Below are positions 33,492 to 41,902 of a stretch of 64,000 nucleotides of DNA, in pieces; position 1 is the stretch's first letter; each line of letters starts with the position of its first letter. The translations under genes were made by a program, and so were the position numbers. This stretch comes from Bacillus sp. SD075 (GTDB lineage Bacteria; Bacillota; Bacilli; Bacillales; DSM-1321): the NCBI RefSeq assembly GCF_017355165.1, contig NZ_JADILK010000013.1:1-64000 (forward strand), given 5' to 3'. The notes beneath the pieces were generated by a model, which worked only from the letters and a program-made list of their open reading frames with translations, was not told where the DNA came from and ran no database searches.

Positions 33492-35093
33492 TCAATTCAT
33501 ATTGATCGGCCAATAATAAAACACTAGTGTAACCATGATGATCATGACGCCGCTGATCATTAAATAGGTTGGGTACCTGCGGGTGATGGCCATTTCTTTT
33601 TGCTCGTCCATTTCAACGGGGGTTTGAAGGATATTTGCCTGGAACTCCCTTTCTTCGATGGTGATCCTTCCATATTTGGAGCCAATGATAAGTGCACCTA
33701 TGCTTAAGATTAAACCAATGATGACAGGATTGAAGTAAACGGGAAGGCTTATTCCGAACATGCCAAGGCTTTCTCCTAGAATCACACCAAAGAAGCCGAA
33801 TACGATGCTCCAAAAGGCTCCTTCTTTCGTTACCTTCTTTGAAAATACGCTGGATATGGCAATCGGTCCCCATGATGCGGCAAATAATGTTGCCGCAAAG
33901 TAGCCGATCCACATGACCGCAGGCGGCTGGAATAATCCAATCAATAAGATGATCAAGCTGATCACAACCATGGAAATGCGGCTGGCACGTAATAGATGAT
34001 GATCTGTAAATTCCTTTTTCCGTGATTGTTCCATGATATCCCGTGTAATGCTGCTTCCTATTATTTGAAGGAAGCTCGAACAGGATGATAATGCCGCAGC
34101 CATGATGCCGCTAACGATGATGACTCCAAGCCATGTCGGGACAATATTCATCGCTGCCCAAATGAATACCTTTTCCGTCGGGGCGATATCCGCTTTAATG
34201 GTGGTGATTGTCGATATGCTGATATGGAGGAACAAATAGACGGTCAAAATGGATATGGTGGCCCAGACGCCGGCCCGGATGGCTACATGTTCATTTCTCG
34301 CCATTAAATATCGGCTGCTTTGCCATGGACTCACTGCAATGACAATGCCCCAGACCAAGCCCATGATGACGGCCCACGCCAATGCTTCCCATGGAGTTCC
34401 CATCGTTGCGGCAGGGCCGGTAATGCCATGCCAGCTTAATAAATCAGGCCGTTCAGCCAAGTTTGCCGCTTTAGTAACGGCATCAGGAAACCCGCCCGCG
34501 GATTTGATGATATAAGGAAAGCTCAGATACGTTGCGATCGAGAATAAAAAGAACATCACGGTATCGTTCACCATGACCCCCTTCGCTCCTGAAAGAATGG
34601 TAAAGGAAGAATACACGACCCACATGATCACCAGGGCCATTGGATAGGAAACACCCGAAACCTCGGCCAATAAAACGGCCGCCCCTTGAGTAACGGCAAC
34701 CAAGTATGCAGAGATTCCGAGAATCGTCGTGATGGCAGCTGCCAGTCTTACCTTTTTAGAATGAAAGCGGTTACCAAAAAATTCAGGAACCGTCAATGAT
34801 TTGCTTCTTCTTAAATACCTGCCAAACAGGAACACTCCGAATATATAGCCGCTTGCATTGAAAATAACGAGGATCAGCAGCAGGATCGGGTACCCTTCAT
34901 AGGAAAATCCCGCTTCTCCCATAAAGGATACGGTGCTTAGGAAAGACGCAACAAGCGTACCGGTTATCATTAATGTGTTCCCGCTTCGTCCAGAAACATA
35001 ATACTCCTCTGAGCTTTTCACTTTCCTGAATAAAAAGATGCCGATCGAGACATAAACACAAAAGGATACGATAATACCAAGCAGAAACGCCAC
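33492..35093 (-). CDS. Sodium:solute symporter family transporter
   Basis: 533 residues, about 13 membrane helices. SSS marks: VASFLSTVSFMGEAGFSYEG in the first helices, YLRRSKSLTVPEFFGNRF, and ISGIMAAALSSCSSFLQIIGSSITRDI (the sodium-site helix with paired Ser). Substrate unknown: members carry proline, acetate, pantothenate, sugars and others. The start is GTG directly after the stop of a 46-residue gene (TAAGTG), a common pairing with an accessory peptide. A sigma-54 promoter upstream and the neighbouring activator imply induction by a specific nutrient. Confidence 0.9.
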   Translation of the reverse strand: MAFLLGIIVSFCVYVSIGIFLFRKVKSSEEYYVSGRSGNTLMITGTLVASFLSTVSFMGEAGFSYEGYPILLLILVIFNASGYIFGVFLFGRYLRRSKSLTVPEFFGNRFHSKKVRLAAAITTILGISAYLVAVTQGAAVLLAEVSGVSYPMALVIMWVVYSSFTILSGAKGVMVNDTVMFFLFSIATYLSFPYIIKSAGGFPDAVTKAANLAERPDLLSWHGITGPAATMGTPWEALAWAVIMGLVWGIVIAVSPWQSSRYLMARNEHVAIRAGVWATISILTVYLFLHISISTITTIKADIAPTEKVFIWAAMNIVPTWLGVIIVSGIMAAALSSCSSFLQIIGSSITRDIMEQSRKKEFTDHHLLRASRISMVVISLIILLIGLFQPPAVMWIGYFAATLFAASWGPIAISSVFSKKVTKEGAFWSIVFGFFGVILGESLGMFGISLPVYFNPVIIGLILSIGALIIGSKYGRITIEEREFQANILQTPVEMDEQKEMAITRRYPTYLMISGVMIIMVTLVFYYWPINMN

Positions 35094-35234
35094 TTACATC
35101 CCCACCTTTTCAATCGGATCTTTTGCTTTTATTTCTTCTTGATTCTTTTTCATTTTTACTAGGAAAACCTTCGTGATCCACCCCATGACAATTAAGGAAC
35201 CCCCATAACTTAAAGAGAAAATGAACTCACCCAT
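35094..35234 (-). CDS. Symporter small accessory protein
   Basis: 46 residues: MGEFIFSLSYGGSLIVMGWI as a single membrane helix, then TKVFLVKMKKNQEEIKAKDP as a charged cytoplasmic tail. Small one-helix partners of this type precede SSS symporter genes in many Bacillaceae. AAGGGGGTC precedes the ATG. Its stop codon touches the GTG of the symporter gene, so the two are translationally coupled. Confidence 0.8.
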   Translation of the reverse strand: MGEFIFSLSYGGSLIVMGWITKVFLVKMKKNQEEIKAKDPIEKVGM

Positions 35235-35278
35235 TTCTTGACCCCCTTATTAAAATAAAAATAATCAATCATTAGATA

Positions 35279-35295
35279 TGCAATATCCGTACCAA
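35279..35295 (-). promoter_or_regulatory. Sigma-54 (-24/-12) promoter of the symporter operon
   Basis: Minus strand TTGGTACGGATATTGCA: GG and GC of the -24 and -12 elements are 12 bases apart start to start, matching TGGCACN5TTGC with one change (GGTAC). It lies 45 bp upstream of the small accessory gene. Confidence 0.8.
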
Positions 35296-35329
35296 GTTTT
35301 TGAATATTCAGTTTTTAAAAGAGGTTAAT

Positions 35330-37105
35330 TTATTTTTCATCATGATAAATAATTTGGTATTTGCCTAGTTTGCGCATGACCGTCGTTTGGCTGACCTCCA
35401 GGACTTTGGCCATTTTCCGGGTCGATTTGTAGGTGGAAAGGGCCTGGGATAATAATTGCTTTTCCGTTTCCTCTATCGCTTTTTTCAAGGGAATGATTCC
35501 AGTTAAATTGACCAGTGCCGCATCTTTGTAAGTTAAATTGGAAGGCAGATCCTCTATCGTCACGATAGGTTTCCTGGCCGTCACGACAATTTGTTCGATT
35601 ATATTTTCCAATTCCCGAACATTACCCGGGTAATCCTGCAGCTGCAGAATTAACTTGGCATGATCATCTATAGTGATCGATTGACCGTATTTTTCATTGA
35701 ATTTCTTCAGAAAATAATCCGTTAATAATAGGATATCTTCCTTTCGTTCACGCAGCTGAGGTATTTCCATTGGAACGACATGCAACCGATAATATAGATC
35801 TTCGCGAAACTGATTATTCTTGATCATTTGTTTCAAGTCTTTGTTCGTAGCGGAGATAATGCGAATATTCACCTTTTTCTCCTTCGTTCCTCCCACCTTC
35901 ATGAATGTTCTGTCCTGAACCAGATGAAGGATTTTCACTTGAATGTCGAGCGGCATTTCCCCGATTTCATCAAGAAACAACGTTCCGCCATCAGCACTCT
36001 CAACAAGCCCTTGCTTCCCGTGCTTATTGGCTCCCGTGAAGGCACCGCTTTCGTAGCCAAACAGCTCGGACTCAATTAATGCGGATGGAATCGCGCCGCA
36101 ATTGACTTGAATGAATTTCTTATCCTTTCTGCTGCTAAGATCATGAATGACCCTTGCTAACACCCCTTTTCCGACTCCGGTTTCACCATGGATGAAGATC
36201 GATGAATCCATAGGGGCCACTTTTTCAGCTAATTCCAAAACCTTTATCATCTTATCGGAATTTGTAATGAAGTCATTGAACGAAACGGTTCTCTTAGCAT
36301 GTGAATTTTCATGCCGGGCCCGCTGGTTCCTAAGGTTCACCCTGTTCAATTCACTCTTCATCTCAACCAATTCCGTGATATCCCTGGAGTTCGAAACGAT
36401 CCTATATAAGTTCCCCTCCTCATCAAAAATAGGCTTCGCTGTGCTGAATACAGTCAATCCATGCGGATACGTTTGTTCTGCTGAATGGATCGCTTTCGTT
36501 TTCATGGTTTTTAACGTAACCGAATTGACGATCAATCCCTTTTCAACTAACTCTTTAATGTTCTTATTAATAAAGGCCTCAGGCGGCAGCCCTGTAAGCT
36601 TCTTACACGCTTCACTCACGAATAACGTGTTGCCGTTTGCATCCGTCACGAAAATTTCATCATAGCTGGAATGCAGGATTTGCGTGAGCTCTTTTACTTT
36701 CTTTCTTGTCACCTCCAGTTCTTCATGCAATGATTCATTGAGACTTAGTAAGCTCTTCATCTTCTTTTTAAGCATCATTTCCCTGACTTCATGGATCGGA
36801 TAGCATCTATATTGGTTCTCACTATGCTGAATCACAAAATCATAGGTGCCCTTATCCTCCTCACTTAGCTTATCTAGATTCTCCAGAACGACAAACGATG
36901 TATTAAGATAAACCATGATCTCCTGATTTTGACCAACGCTATCCAATTGCTTCAAAAAGAAACCTTCATCTAAGATGCCGAGGATTTCCAAGTGATTTTT
37001 CATGACAATAAAAGGAGAGGAATGTATTTTCAGTAATGCTTTTACATCCAACATAGCAATATCGGAAAATACAATGAGAGATTCCTTTTTTAATTTCGTA
37101 TCCAC
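35330..37105 (-). CDS. Sigma-54-dependent activator (PAS, AAA+, Fis HTH)
   Basis: 591 residues. The N-terminal 140 residues are a private sensor region with a coiled coil (LLSLNESLHEELEVTRKKVK). A PAS domain at about 145-250 (SSYDEIFVTDANGNTLFVSE ... GNLYRIVSNSRDITE) is followed by the AAA+ domain: Walker A GETGVGKG, GAFTGA loop ESGAFTGAN, Walker B GGTLFLDEIGEM. The C-terminal Fis-type HTH reads KMAKVLEVSQTTVMRKLGKY. It should activate SigL-RNA polymerase at the two -24/-12 promoters flanking it. The inducing signal is unknown. Confidence 0.92.
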   Translation of the reverse strand: MDTKLKKESLIVFSDIAMLDVKALLKIHSSPFIVMKNHLEILGILDEGFFLKQLDSVGQNQEIMVYLNTSFVVLENLDKLSEEDKGTYDFVIQHSENQYRCYPIHEVREMMLKKKMKSLLSLNESLHEELEVTRKKVKELTQILHSSYDEIFVTDANGNTLFVSEACKKLTGLPPEAFINKNIKELVEKGLIVNSVTLKTMKTKAIHSAEQTYPHGLTVFSTAKPIFDEEGNLYRIVSNSRDITELVEMKSELNRVNLRNQRARHENSHAKRTVSFNDFITNSDKMIKVLELAEKVAPMDSSIFIHGETGVGKGVLARVIHDLSSRKDKKFIQVNCGAIPSALIESELFGYESGAFTGANKHGKQGLVESADGGTLFLDEIGEMPLDIQVKILHLVQDRTFMKVGGTKEKKVNIRIISATNKDLKQMIKNNQFREDLYYRLHVVPMEIPQLRERKEDILLLTDYFLKKFNEKYGQSITIDDHAKLILQLQDYPGNVRELENIIEQIVVTARKPIVTIEDLPSNLTYKDAALVNLTGIIPLKKAIEETEKQLLSQALSTYKSTRKMAKVLEVSQTTVMRKLGKYQIIYHDEK

Positions 37106-37215
37106 ACACTCACCCCATATTTTGATTTCGAACCGATTTTGTTACACTTTTTCAAACGAAAAGAAATACGTGTCATTTTCATACGCAACGAATGTCTCTA
37201 TACCAACAAACTTAA

Positions 37216-37260
37216 AACTGAACCTTTTATGAATCACCACTTTTCAAAAAAGGTTCAGTT
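37216..37260. promoter_or_regulatory. Inverted repeat, candidate activator binding site
   Basis: AACTGAACCTTTT (37216-37228) and AAAAGGTTCAGTT (37248-37260), perfect 13-bp arms. It lies 80-125 bp upstream of a -24 box, the usual distance for an enhancer site of a sigma-54 activator. Confidence 0.65.
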
Positions 37261-37339
37261 ATCTATCTATAAAATACTATATTCATGAGCCATACCCTCT
37301 TTAAAAAGCAAAAAAACTATTTTCATCCAGATTCCCGGT

Positions 37340-37357
37340 ACGGCATGGTTATTGCAT
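37340..37357 (+). promoter_or_regulatory. Sigma-54 (-24/-12) promoter of the flavin oxidoreductase gene
   Basis: ACGGCATGGTTATTGCAT: GG (-24) and GC (-12) 12 bases apart, TTGCA intact, about 80 bp before the gene. Confidence 0.78.
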
Positions 37358-37435
37358 ATTGAACCTATATAAGGATAGGTAGCGGGCGATCAATGCCCTC
37401 TATCCTCTCATTCTATCTAAAATTAGGGAGTGGTC

Positions 37436-39400
37436 ATGATCATGGCTCAATTCAAGAATCTGTTTACCCATTTAACGATCGGTTCTACTGAATTAAAAAA
37501 CCGGATCTTAAGTACAGCCCATCAAACAAACCATGTCAGGGACGGAATCCCCACTTCGGATATGGTGGCCTATCATGAAGCCCGCGCTAAAGGGGGCGTC
37601 GGACTGATCATCCTTGAAGCGGCATCCGTACATCCATCGGGCATGCTTACGTCCAAAACGATTGCAGGATATGACCAAAAAATTGTCACAGCCTACAAAG
37701 AACTTTCCGAAACGCTTCATAAGTATGGTACGAAGGTTTTCTCCCAGCTATTTCATGGCGGAAGGGAAGTCGTTTCGAGCGACTATCGAAATGCAGCATG
37801 GGCGCCATCCGCCGTTCCCAGCTTGCGCTTCGGCGTCATGCCAAAGCCCATGAGCATAGAGGATATTGAAGGAGTGATTGAAGGGTTCGCCCATTCCGCA
37901 CAGCTGGCAAAGGATGGCGGACTGGATGGAGTCGAAATTTGCTGCTCACACGGATACCTTCCTGCCCAGTTTTGGTCACAGCATACAAATAAGCGCACGG
38001 ATAACTACGGCGGGTCATTTGAAAATCGGATGCGATTCATCGTGGAAATTTTGGAGAAAGTATGGGAAAGAGTCGGGGAAGACTTTACCGTTGGCATTCG
38101 CATGAGCTCGGACGAACTGACGATGGACGGGACAACGATGAAGGATTCCGTGCAAATCGTCGAATATCTCGCGGAAAAAGTCCGATTGGATTTCATTAAC
38201 GTCACAGCCGGAGATTCAAGCACCTTCGAAGGATCAACCCATATCGTGCCTCCATCACCAATGAAGCATGCTTACCTATCGCCCCATGGATTCAAAATCA
38301 GGATGGCAGGAGCCATACCGGTCTTTGTCGGAAATCGAATCGTCGACCCCGTTGAAGCGGAACAGATCGTATCAACCGGAAAAGCCGATGTCGTGGGAAT
38401 GACCAGGGCCTTAATCGTCGATCCTGACATGCCCAACAAAGCAAGGGATGGAGACCTGCAAGCAATCGATGCCTGCATAGGCTGTTTACAAGCCTGTATC
38501 GGTCACTATCATAAAGGACTGCCGATTGGCTGTGTCCAAAACCCAACAACAGGGAAAGAAGCATGGATTTTACCAGAATTAAAGAAAACGCGAAACAAAC
38601 AGAATGTCCTGGTCATCGGCGCCGGACCCGGCGGATTACAGGCAGCCATAACAGCGGACTACCTCGGTCATTCCGTTACACTGATCGATCAAAGCAAATC
38701 AATCGGCGGACTGCTCCGCACCATGCGCAAAGCACCCATGCGGCATGAACTCGCAGAATCGATGCTCGATAACTACTCCCGGAAACTGATGAGAAGCAAG
38801 ATAAATGTGCAATTAGGCAAAACGGCAACCGCCCAAGAAATATCCGAATCGAAACCGGACGCCATCATCTGTGCCACCGGCTCCCGGCCCTATACACCAG
38901 CCATCGAAGGAATGGATGACCCACGGATCATCATGAGTGATGACCTCTTCAGCTCAACTAAAAAAGTGGGGGACAATGTACTCGTATTCGACTTTGGCGG
39001 CGACTGGCCCGGCATGGAAGCAGCCATCCATCTAGCCGAAAAAGGACATGGAGTCACACTCATATCATCACGACTGCACATTGGTGAAACCGTCCACCAA
39101 TACCTCAGGAATGAATACCTAAAAAAACTATACAACCTAAACGTCACACTCCTTCCCCATTACGATATCGGGGCAATCAAAGAAGATCACGTCATCATTC
39201 GGAACCTATTCACCCAACAAAAAGAAGAACTAACAAACTGGGACTCCATCGTCCTCTCCCTTGGCCGCATTCCCAACACAGAGCTATTCGAAGAAATGAA
39301 AGGCCATGCGCCCATTGTGAAACAGATAGGGGACTGCCTTGGCCCGCGTACCATTGAGGAAGCGACGCATGAAGGGATGATGAGTGCTATTAGTTTATAG
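37436..39400 (+). CDS. NADH:flavin oxidoreductase with Fe-S and FAD domains
   Basis: 654 residues in the arrangement of 2,4-dienoyl-CoA reductase and trimethylamine/histamine dehydrogenase. Residues 1-345 are a TIM-barrel old-yellow-enzyme domain binding FMN (KNRILSTAHQTNH, SQLFHGGRE, HGYLPAQFWSQHTNKRTDNYGG, GMTRALIVDPDMP). Then a 4Fe-4S site C-x2-C-x3-C-x11-C (CIGCLQACIG...GC). Then a nucleotide-binding region with VIGAGPGGLQAAITA. The ATG at 37436 fits AGGGAG. Sigma-54 control and the symporter suggest catabolism of one imported compound, perhaps an N-methylated or unsaturated one (inference). Confidence 0.88.
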   Translation: MIMAQFKNLFTHLTIGSTELKNRILSTAHQTNHVRDGIPTSDMVAYHEARAKGGVGLIILEAASVHPSGMLTSKTIAGYDQKIVTAYKELSETLHKYGTKVFSQLFHGGREVVSSDYRNAAWAPSAVPSLRFGVMPKPMSIEDIEGVIEGFAHSAQLAKDGGLDGVEICCSHGYLPAQFWSQHTNKRTDNYGGSFENRMRFIVEILEKVWERVGEDFTVGIRMSSDELTMDGTTMKDSVQIVEYLAEKVRLDFINVTAGDSSTFEGSTHIVPPSPMKHAYLSPHGFKIRMAGAIPVFVGNRIVDPVEAEQIVSTGKADVVGMTRALIVDPDMPNKARDGDLQAIDACIGCLQACIGHYHKGLPIGCVQNPTTGKEAWILPELKKTRNKQNVLVIGAGPGGLQAAITADYLGHSVTLIDQSKSIGGLLRTMRKAPMRHELAESMLDNYSRKLMRSKINVQLGKTATAQEISESKPDAIICATGSRPYTPAIEGMDDPRIIMSDDLFSSTKKVGDNVLVFDFGGDWPGMEAAIHLAEKGHGVTLISSRLHIGETVHQYLRNEYLKKLYNLNVTLLPHYDIGAIKEDHVIIRNLFTQQKEELTNWDSIVLSLGRIPNTELFEEMKGHAPIVKQIGDCLGPRTIEEATHEGMMSAISL

Positions 39401-39403
39401 GGG

Positions 39404-39440
39404 AAAGAGACATTCCTGTTGTGGGGGGTGTCTCTTTTTT
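39404..39440 (+). terminator. Terminator of flavin oxidoreductase gene
   Basis: AGAGACA...TGTCTCT followed by TTTTT, immediately after the stop. Confidence 0.8.
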
Positions 39441-39539
39441 GACCATATCAACAGCTTGGATATCAACTCCCTCATTGAATAGATTAACCGTAAAAATAAT
39501 ATCGAGGACTCCATCTGCAAGCTGACTTATTGCATCATG
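39440..39539 (-). pseudogene. Fragment of a superfamily II helicase
   Basis: A minus-strand frame without start reads ISQLADGVLDIIFTVNLFNE followed by GVDIQAVDMV. This is the motif V region of DEAD/DEAH-type helicases (D-G-x-LDIIFTVDLFNEGVDIP). About 33 codons remain, cut at the oxidoreductase terminator. A relic of a defence or restriction-type helicase is likely. Confidence 0.65.
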
Positions 39540-39575
39540 TGTAAATAATGTAAATTTCAGGAGGTTGAAATGGGC

Positions 39576-39614
39576 AAAAAATGACTTTCTATAATCTGAA
39601 AGAAAGTCATTTTA
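39576..39614. terminator. Bidirectional terminator at end of zinc-finger gene
   Basis: AATGACTTTC...GAAAGTCATT with A-run and T-run on the two sides; it overlaps the stop codon of the minus-strand gene. Confidence 0.8.
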
Positions 39615-40344
39615 CAATTGTCAATTGCTTTTTACTTTTAATTTCAGTACAAAAAGTGTTATATATCCCCGAAGATTTCCATTCTCCTGCCACAATAATT
39701 AAATGATTTCTATTCTCATAAACGCCCTTTCTAATTTCTTTGAACAGTCTTTCATCAACAAACTTCACAATAAATGTATAATGTTTTCCGTTTGGCAGAC
39801 AAACAAGTGCAATTTCTTTTCTGTCGAAACTATAGTACCTATACTTTAATTCAATTAATCTCCAACCAAATACGCCATTGGGATACATATAAGTACTTCT
39901 TTCGTCTAACAACATTTGACCAATTATTTTTCCGTTATATAAGTCTGAACAATCATATGATTTACACATAGAATAAATCTGACGAATTGTACGTATTGGT
40001 TTTGGAGTAACTTCTCCTGTTCTATGCTCACCCGGAATCTCACTCTTGGACTGTGGTTTACTTGACATAGTTAACGATAACAATGCATTTTCAAAATCAA
40101 ATCCATTTTCATCATATAAATTAGGTTGAAATCCCCTTGATGTATACGGACATCCATTTACATGGCTATGTGATTTAATTGCTGCAAAATATGATTTCGA
40201 TACTCCCTCAAGATTACGTACATACATATGAGCATCGCAGTCTTTATTAGGACAATAAAAACGTATACTTTTATCCTGTCTTTGTGCATCTCTTGCCAGT
40301 ATTTTATGTTCTCTAGCAGCATCTTTAAAAACATACATTGCCAT
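39607..40344 (-). CDS. Hypothetical protein with N-terminal zinc-finger-like motif
   Basis: 245 residues, not recognised with certainty. The N-terminal part has C-x4-C...H-x-H-x3-GC: FYCPNKDCDAHMYVRN then HSHVNGCPYTS, a likely zinc site of the kind seen in competence-like (CoiA) and phage proteins. The C-terminal half is basic and strand-rich. The ATG at 40344 has GGAGAG 6 bases upstream; the frame opens at 40371. It is AT-rich and lies at the edge of the accessory island beside a helicase fragment. Confidence 0.65.
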   Translation of the reverse strand: MAMYVFKDAAREHKILARDAQRQDKSIRFYCPNKDCDAHMYVRNLEGVSKSYFAAIKSHSHVNGCPYTSRGFQPNLYDENGFDFENALLSLTMSSKPQSKSEIPGEHRTGEVTPKPIRTIRQIYSMCKSYDCSDLYNGKIIGQMLLDERSTYMYPNGVFGWRLIELKYRYYSFDRKEIALVCLPNGKHYTFIVKFVDERLFKEIRKGVYENRNHLIIVAGEWKSSGIYNTFCTEIKSKKQLTIVK

Positions 40345-40371
40345 TTTCATCTCTCCAATCTTACCAAACAT

Positions 40372-40755
40372 TTAAATAGTATGGTTCTGGTGCAAATGCC
40401 AAGACAAATAGAAAAAGTTTTAGGATCTACTTTCAGAAAGCCCCTTAGTTGTTACCCCGAACAGTCTATGTTTGAATTCCACTTCATTTTGGACGTACTT
40501 CCCCCCTTTGATGAACCTGCTTCTTTTTAATCATATGTATCGCTTCTGTACCACTTTGTAGCTGGTAAATCAAATGTGTCACCTTTATGGCACACTTCTA
40601 CGGTAAAAATTTTACCATATATTAGTATAATATATCATTTTAGACCAATCCTAGAGCAAGCAAAATAATATTATGTAGATGAAGCCTAATCAATATACGT
40701 AAAAACTTCACAGATCGATTACTTCCGGTATTCGTGACATCGTATTTCGGTTATT
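40372..40755. other. Gene-free stretch at start of accessory island
   Basis: About 380 bp, AT-rich. A GTGTGCC-ATAAA-GGTGACAC hairpin lies near 40575-40597. Short open frames have no ribosome binding site and no recognisable content. Confidence 0.4.
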
Positions 40756-40926
40756 CTAACGTTTGATTTCATCATTAAAATTGATGTTCTGACACCATCT
40801 ATATAACCTTTGACGTGTAAATGCGACTGAATCGGCAATTTCATCTAATGTAAAGCCGTTGTTTTTCGGTTGAACAAGTAATTGAATTGCCGCGTATTGC
40901 TCAGGTTTTAACGGTTTACTACTCAT
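40756..40926 (-). CDS. Phage-type (phBC6A51-like) helix-turn-helix protein, short
   Basis: 56 residues: MSSKPLKPEQYAAIQLLVQP, then GFTLDEIADSVAFTRQRLYR and WCQNINFNDEIKR. It follows the N-terminal HTH of phBC6A51-type terminase-small-subunit-like proteins (LTPKQYAAIELLAQPKRGGLTYEEIA). The rest of that family (about 80 more residues) is missing, so it is probably truncated. GGAGGATGATAACTA precedes the ATG. Confidence 0.65.
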   Translation of the reverse strand: MSSKPLKPEQYAAIQLLVQPKNNGFTLDEIADSVAFTRQRLYRWCQNINFNDEIKR

Positions 40927-40945
40927 TAGTTATCATCCTCCATCA

Positions 40946-41158
40946 TTAAATTCTGCGAATTGTTATAAAGAAAAATACCGACAGATTAACACGGACTATT
41001 TCAAAGCTTTTTTTAAATTCTTTTGGCATATTTGCCAACGAATTTATATATTCTTCTACTTTTCCAATAACATCTACACCAAAAGTACGTGTATTATGCC
41101 ATTTAACTGCATTATTTTGTAATGTTTTTGAAGATTTCTCATATTGATCCATAGCCAT
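40946..41158 (-). CDS. Hypothetical small protein, probably truncated
   Basis: 70 residues: MDQYEKSSKTLQNNAVKWHN ... GVDVIGKVEEYINSLANMPK, EFKKSFEIVRVN, then a hydrophobic tail (LSVFFFITIRR) that looks like read-out past a break. The family is not recognised. A strong start site is not obvious. It lies among phage-like and toxin remnants in the AT-rich island. Confidence 0.4.
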   Translation of the reverse strand: MAMDQYEKSSKTLQNNAVKWHNTRTFGVDVIGKVEEYINSLANMPKEFKKSFEIVRVNLSVFFFITIRRI

Positions 41159-41551
41159 TTTCCGTTTCTTTTTTTAATGAGCTATTCAGTATAGACAATC
41201 ACCCCTTTCCCTCTTCCTATAATTATATAATATGGAATTTAATGTAACGTAGATACTTACCTATATAGTAATCGACTCTTATTATTTATAAATCTTTAGA
41301 GTAAAGTCTCCCAGAGATATATTCACAAAATATTAAATATTTTTCACTAATTTTATAATAGATATGGGAGTACGATAAATCTAAATGAATAAAAAAATGG
41401 ATAGTCCCTTTGATTTTCGAAAGGCTCTATCCACTTCTTCTTATATAAAACATTCTTACTTTATAACAAAACAAGATACTTTGAAGCTAACGAGATTGCC
41501 TAAAGCTTTCTCCCTTATTTTTTAACTCTCAGGTAGATCTAAGTCTCTTTT
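41159..41551. other. Gene-free AT-rich stretch
   Basis: About 390 bp with no supported frame. It holds the terminator at 41391-41433 for the ankyrin gene. Confidence 0.45.
41391..41433 (-). terminator. Terminator of toxin-ankyrin cassette
   Basis: Minus strand GTGGATAGAGCCTTTC...AAAGGGACTATCCAT followed by TTTTTT. Confidence 0.78.
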
Positions 41552-41902
41552 CTATTCTTTTTCATCTATCTTCTGCTTTAAATATTCAGCAATTTCTGTT
41601 TGCCCTCTTTCAATAGCAAATTCATAAGTTCCCATATCTTTCATAGTATCCCCTGTATACTTAACAGTAATATCAATACCATTCTGAACAAGATACTTTA
41701 CAATATGAAGGTGCCCACCATAAATCGCTGAGAATAGAGGATTTCTATTTGGGGCACTAACATCTAATATTGCACCATTATCAAATAAGTACTCTACAAT
41801 ACTTATTTCACCTTCACTAGCTGCATGTGCAATAGTCGCTGACTTCGGTACACCTTCGTTTATGTTAATATCCATACCAGATTCAACTAGAAATTTTATC
41901 AT
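41552..41902 (-). CDS. Ankyrin-repeat protein, possible immunity protein
   Basis: 116 residues carrying about three ankyrin repeats: SATIAHAASEGEISIVEYLF, DNGAILDVSAPNRNPLFSAI, YGGHLHIVKYLVQNGIDIT, then a last helix pair TYEFAIERGQTEIAEYLKQK. Ankyrin proteins often serve as immunity partners of polymorphic toxins. This one starts within 20 bp of, and overlaps, the end of the AHH-nuclease module on the same strand. The ATG at 41902 is chosen; a TTG at 41914 is the alternative. A direct immunity role is inference. Confidence 0.72.
   Translation of the reverse strand: MIKFLVESGMDININEGVPKSATIAHAASEGEISIVEYLFDNGAILDVSAPNRNPLFSAIYGGHLHIVKYLVQNGIDITVKYTGDTMKDMGTYEFAIERGQTEIAEYLKQKIDEKE

Noticed and set aside
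37508-38564. Several overlapping open frames on both strands
   Set aside because: Shadows of the flavin oxidoreductase gene, caused by its higher GC content.
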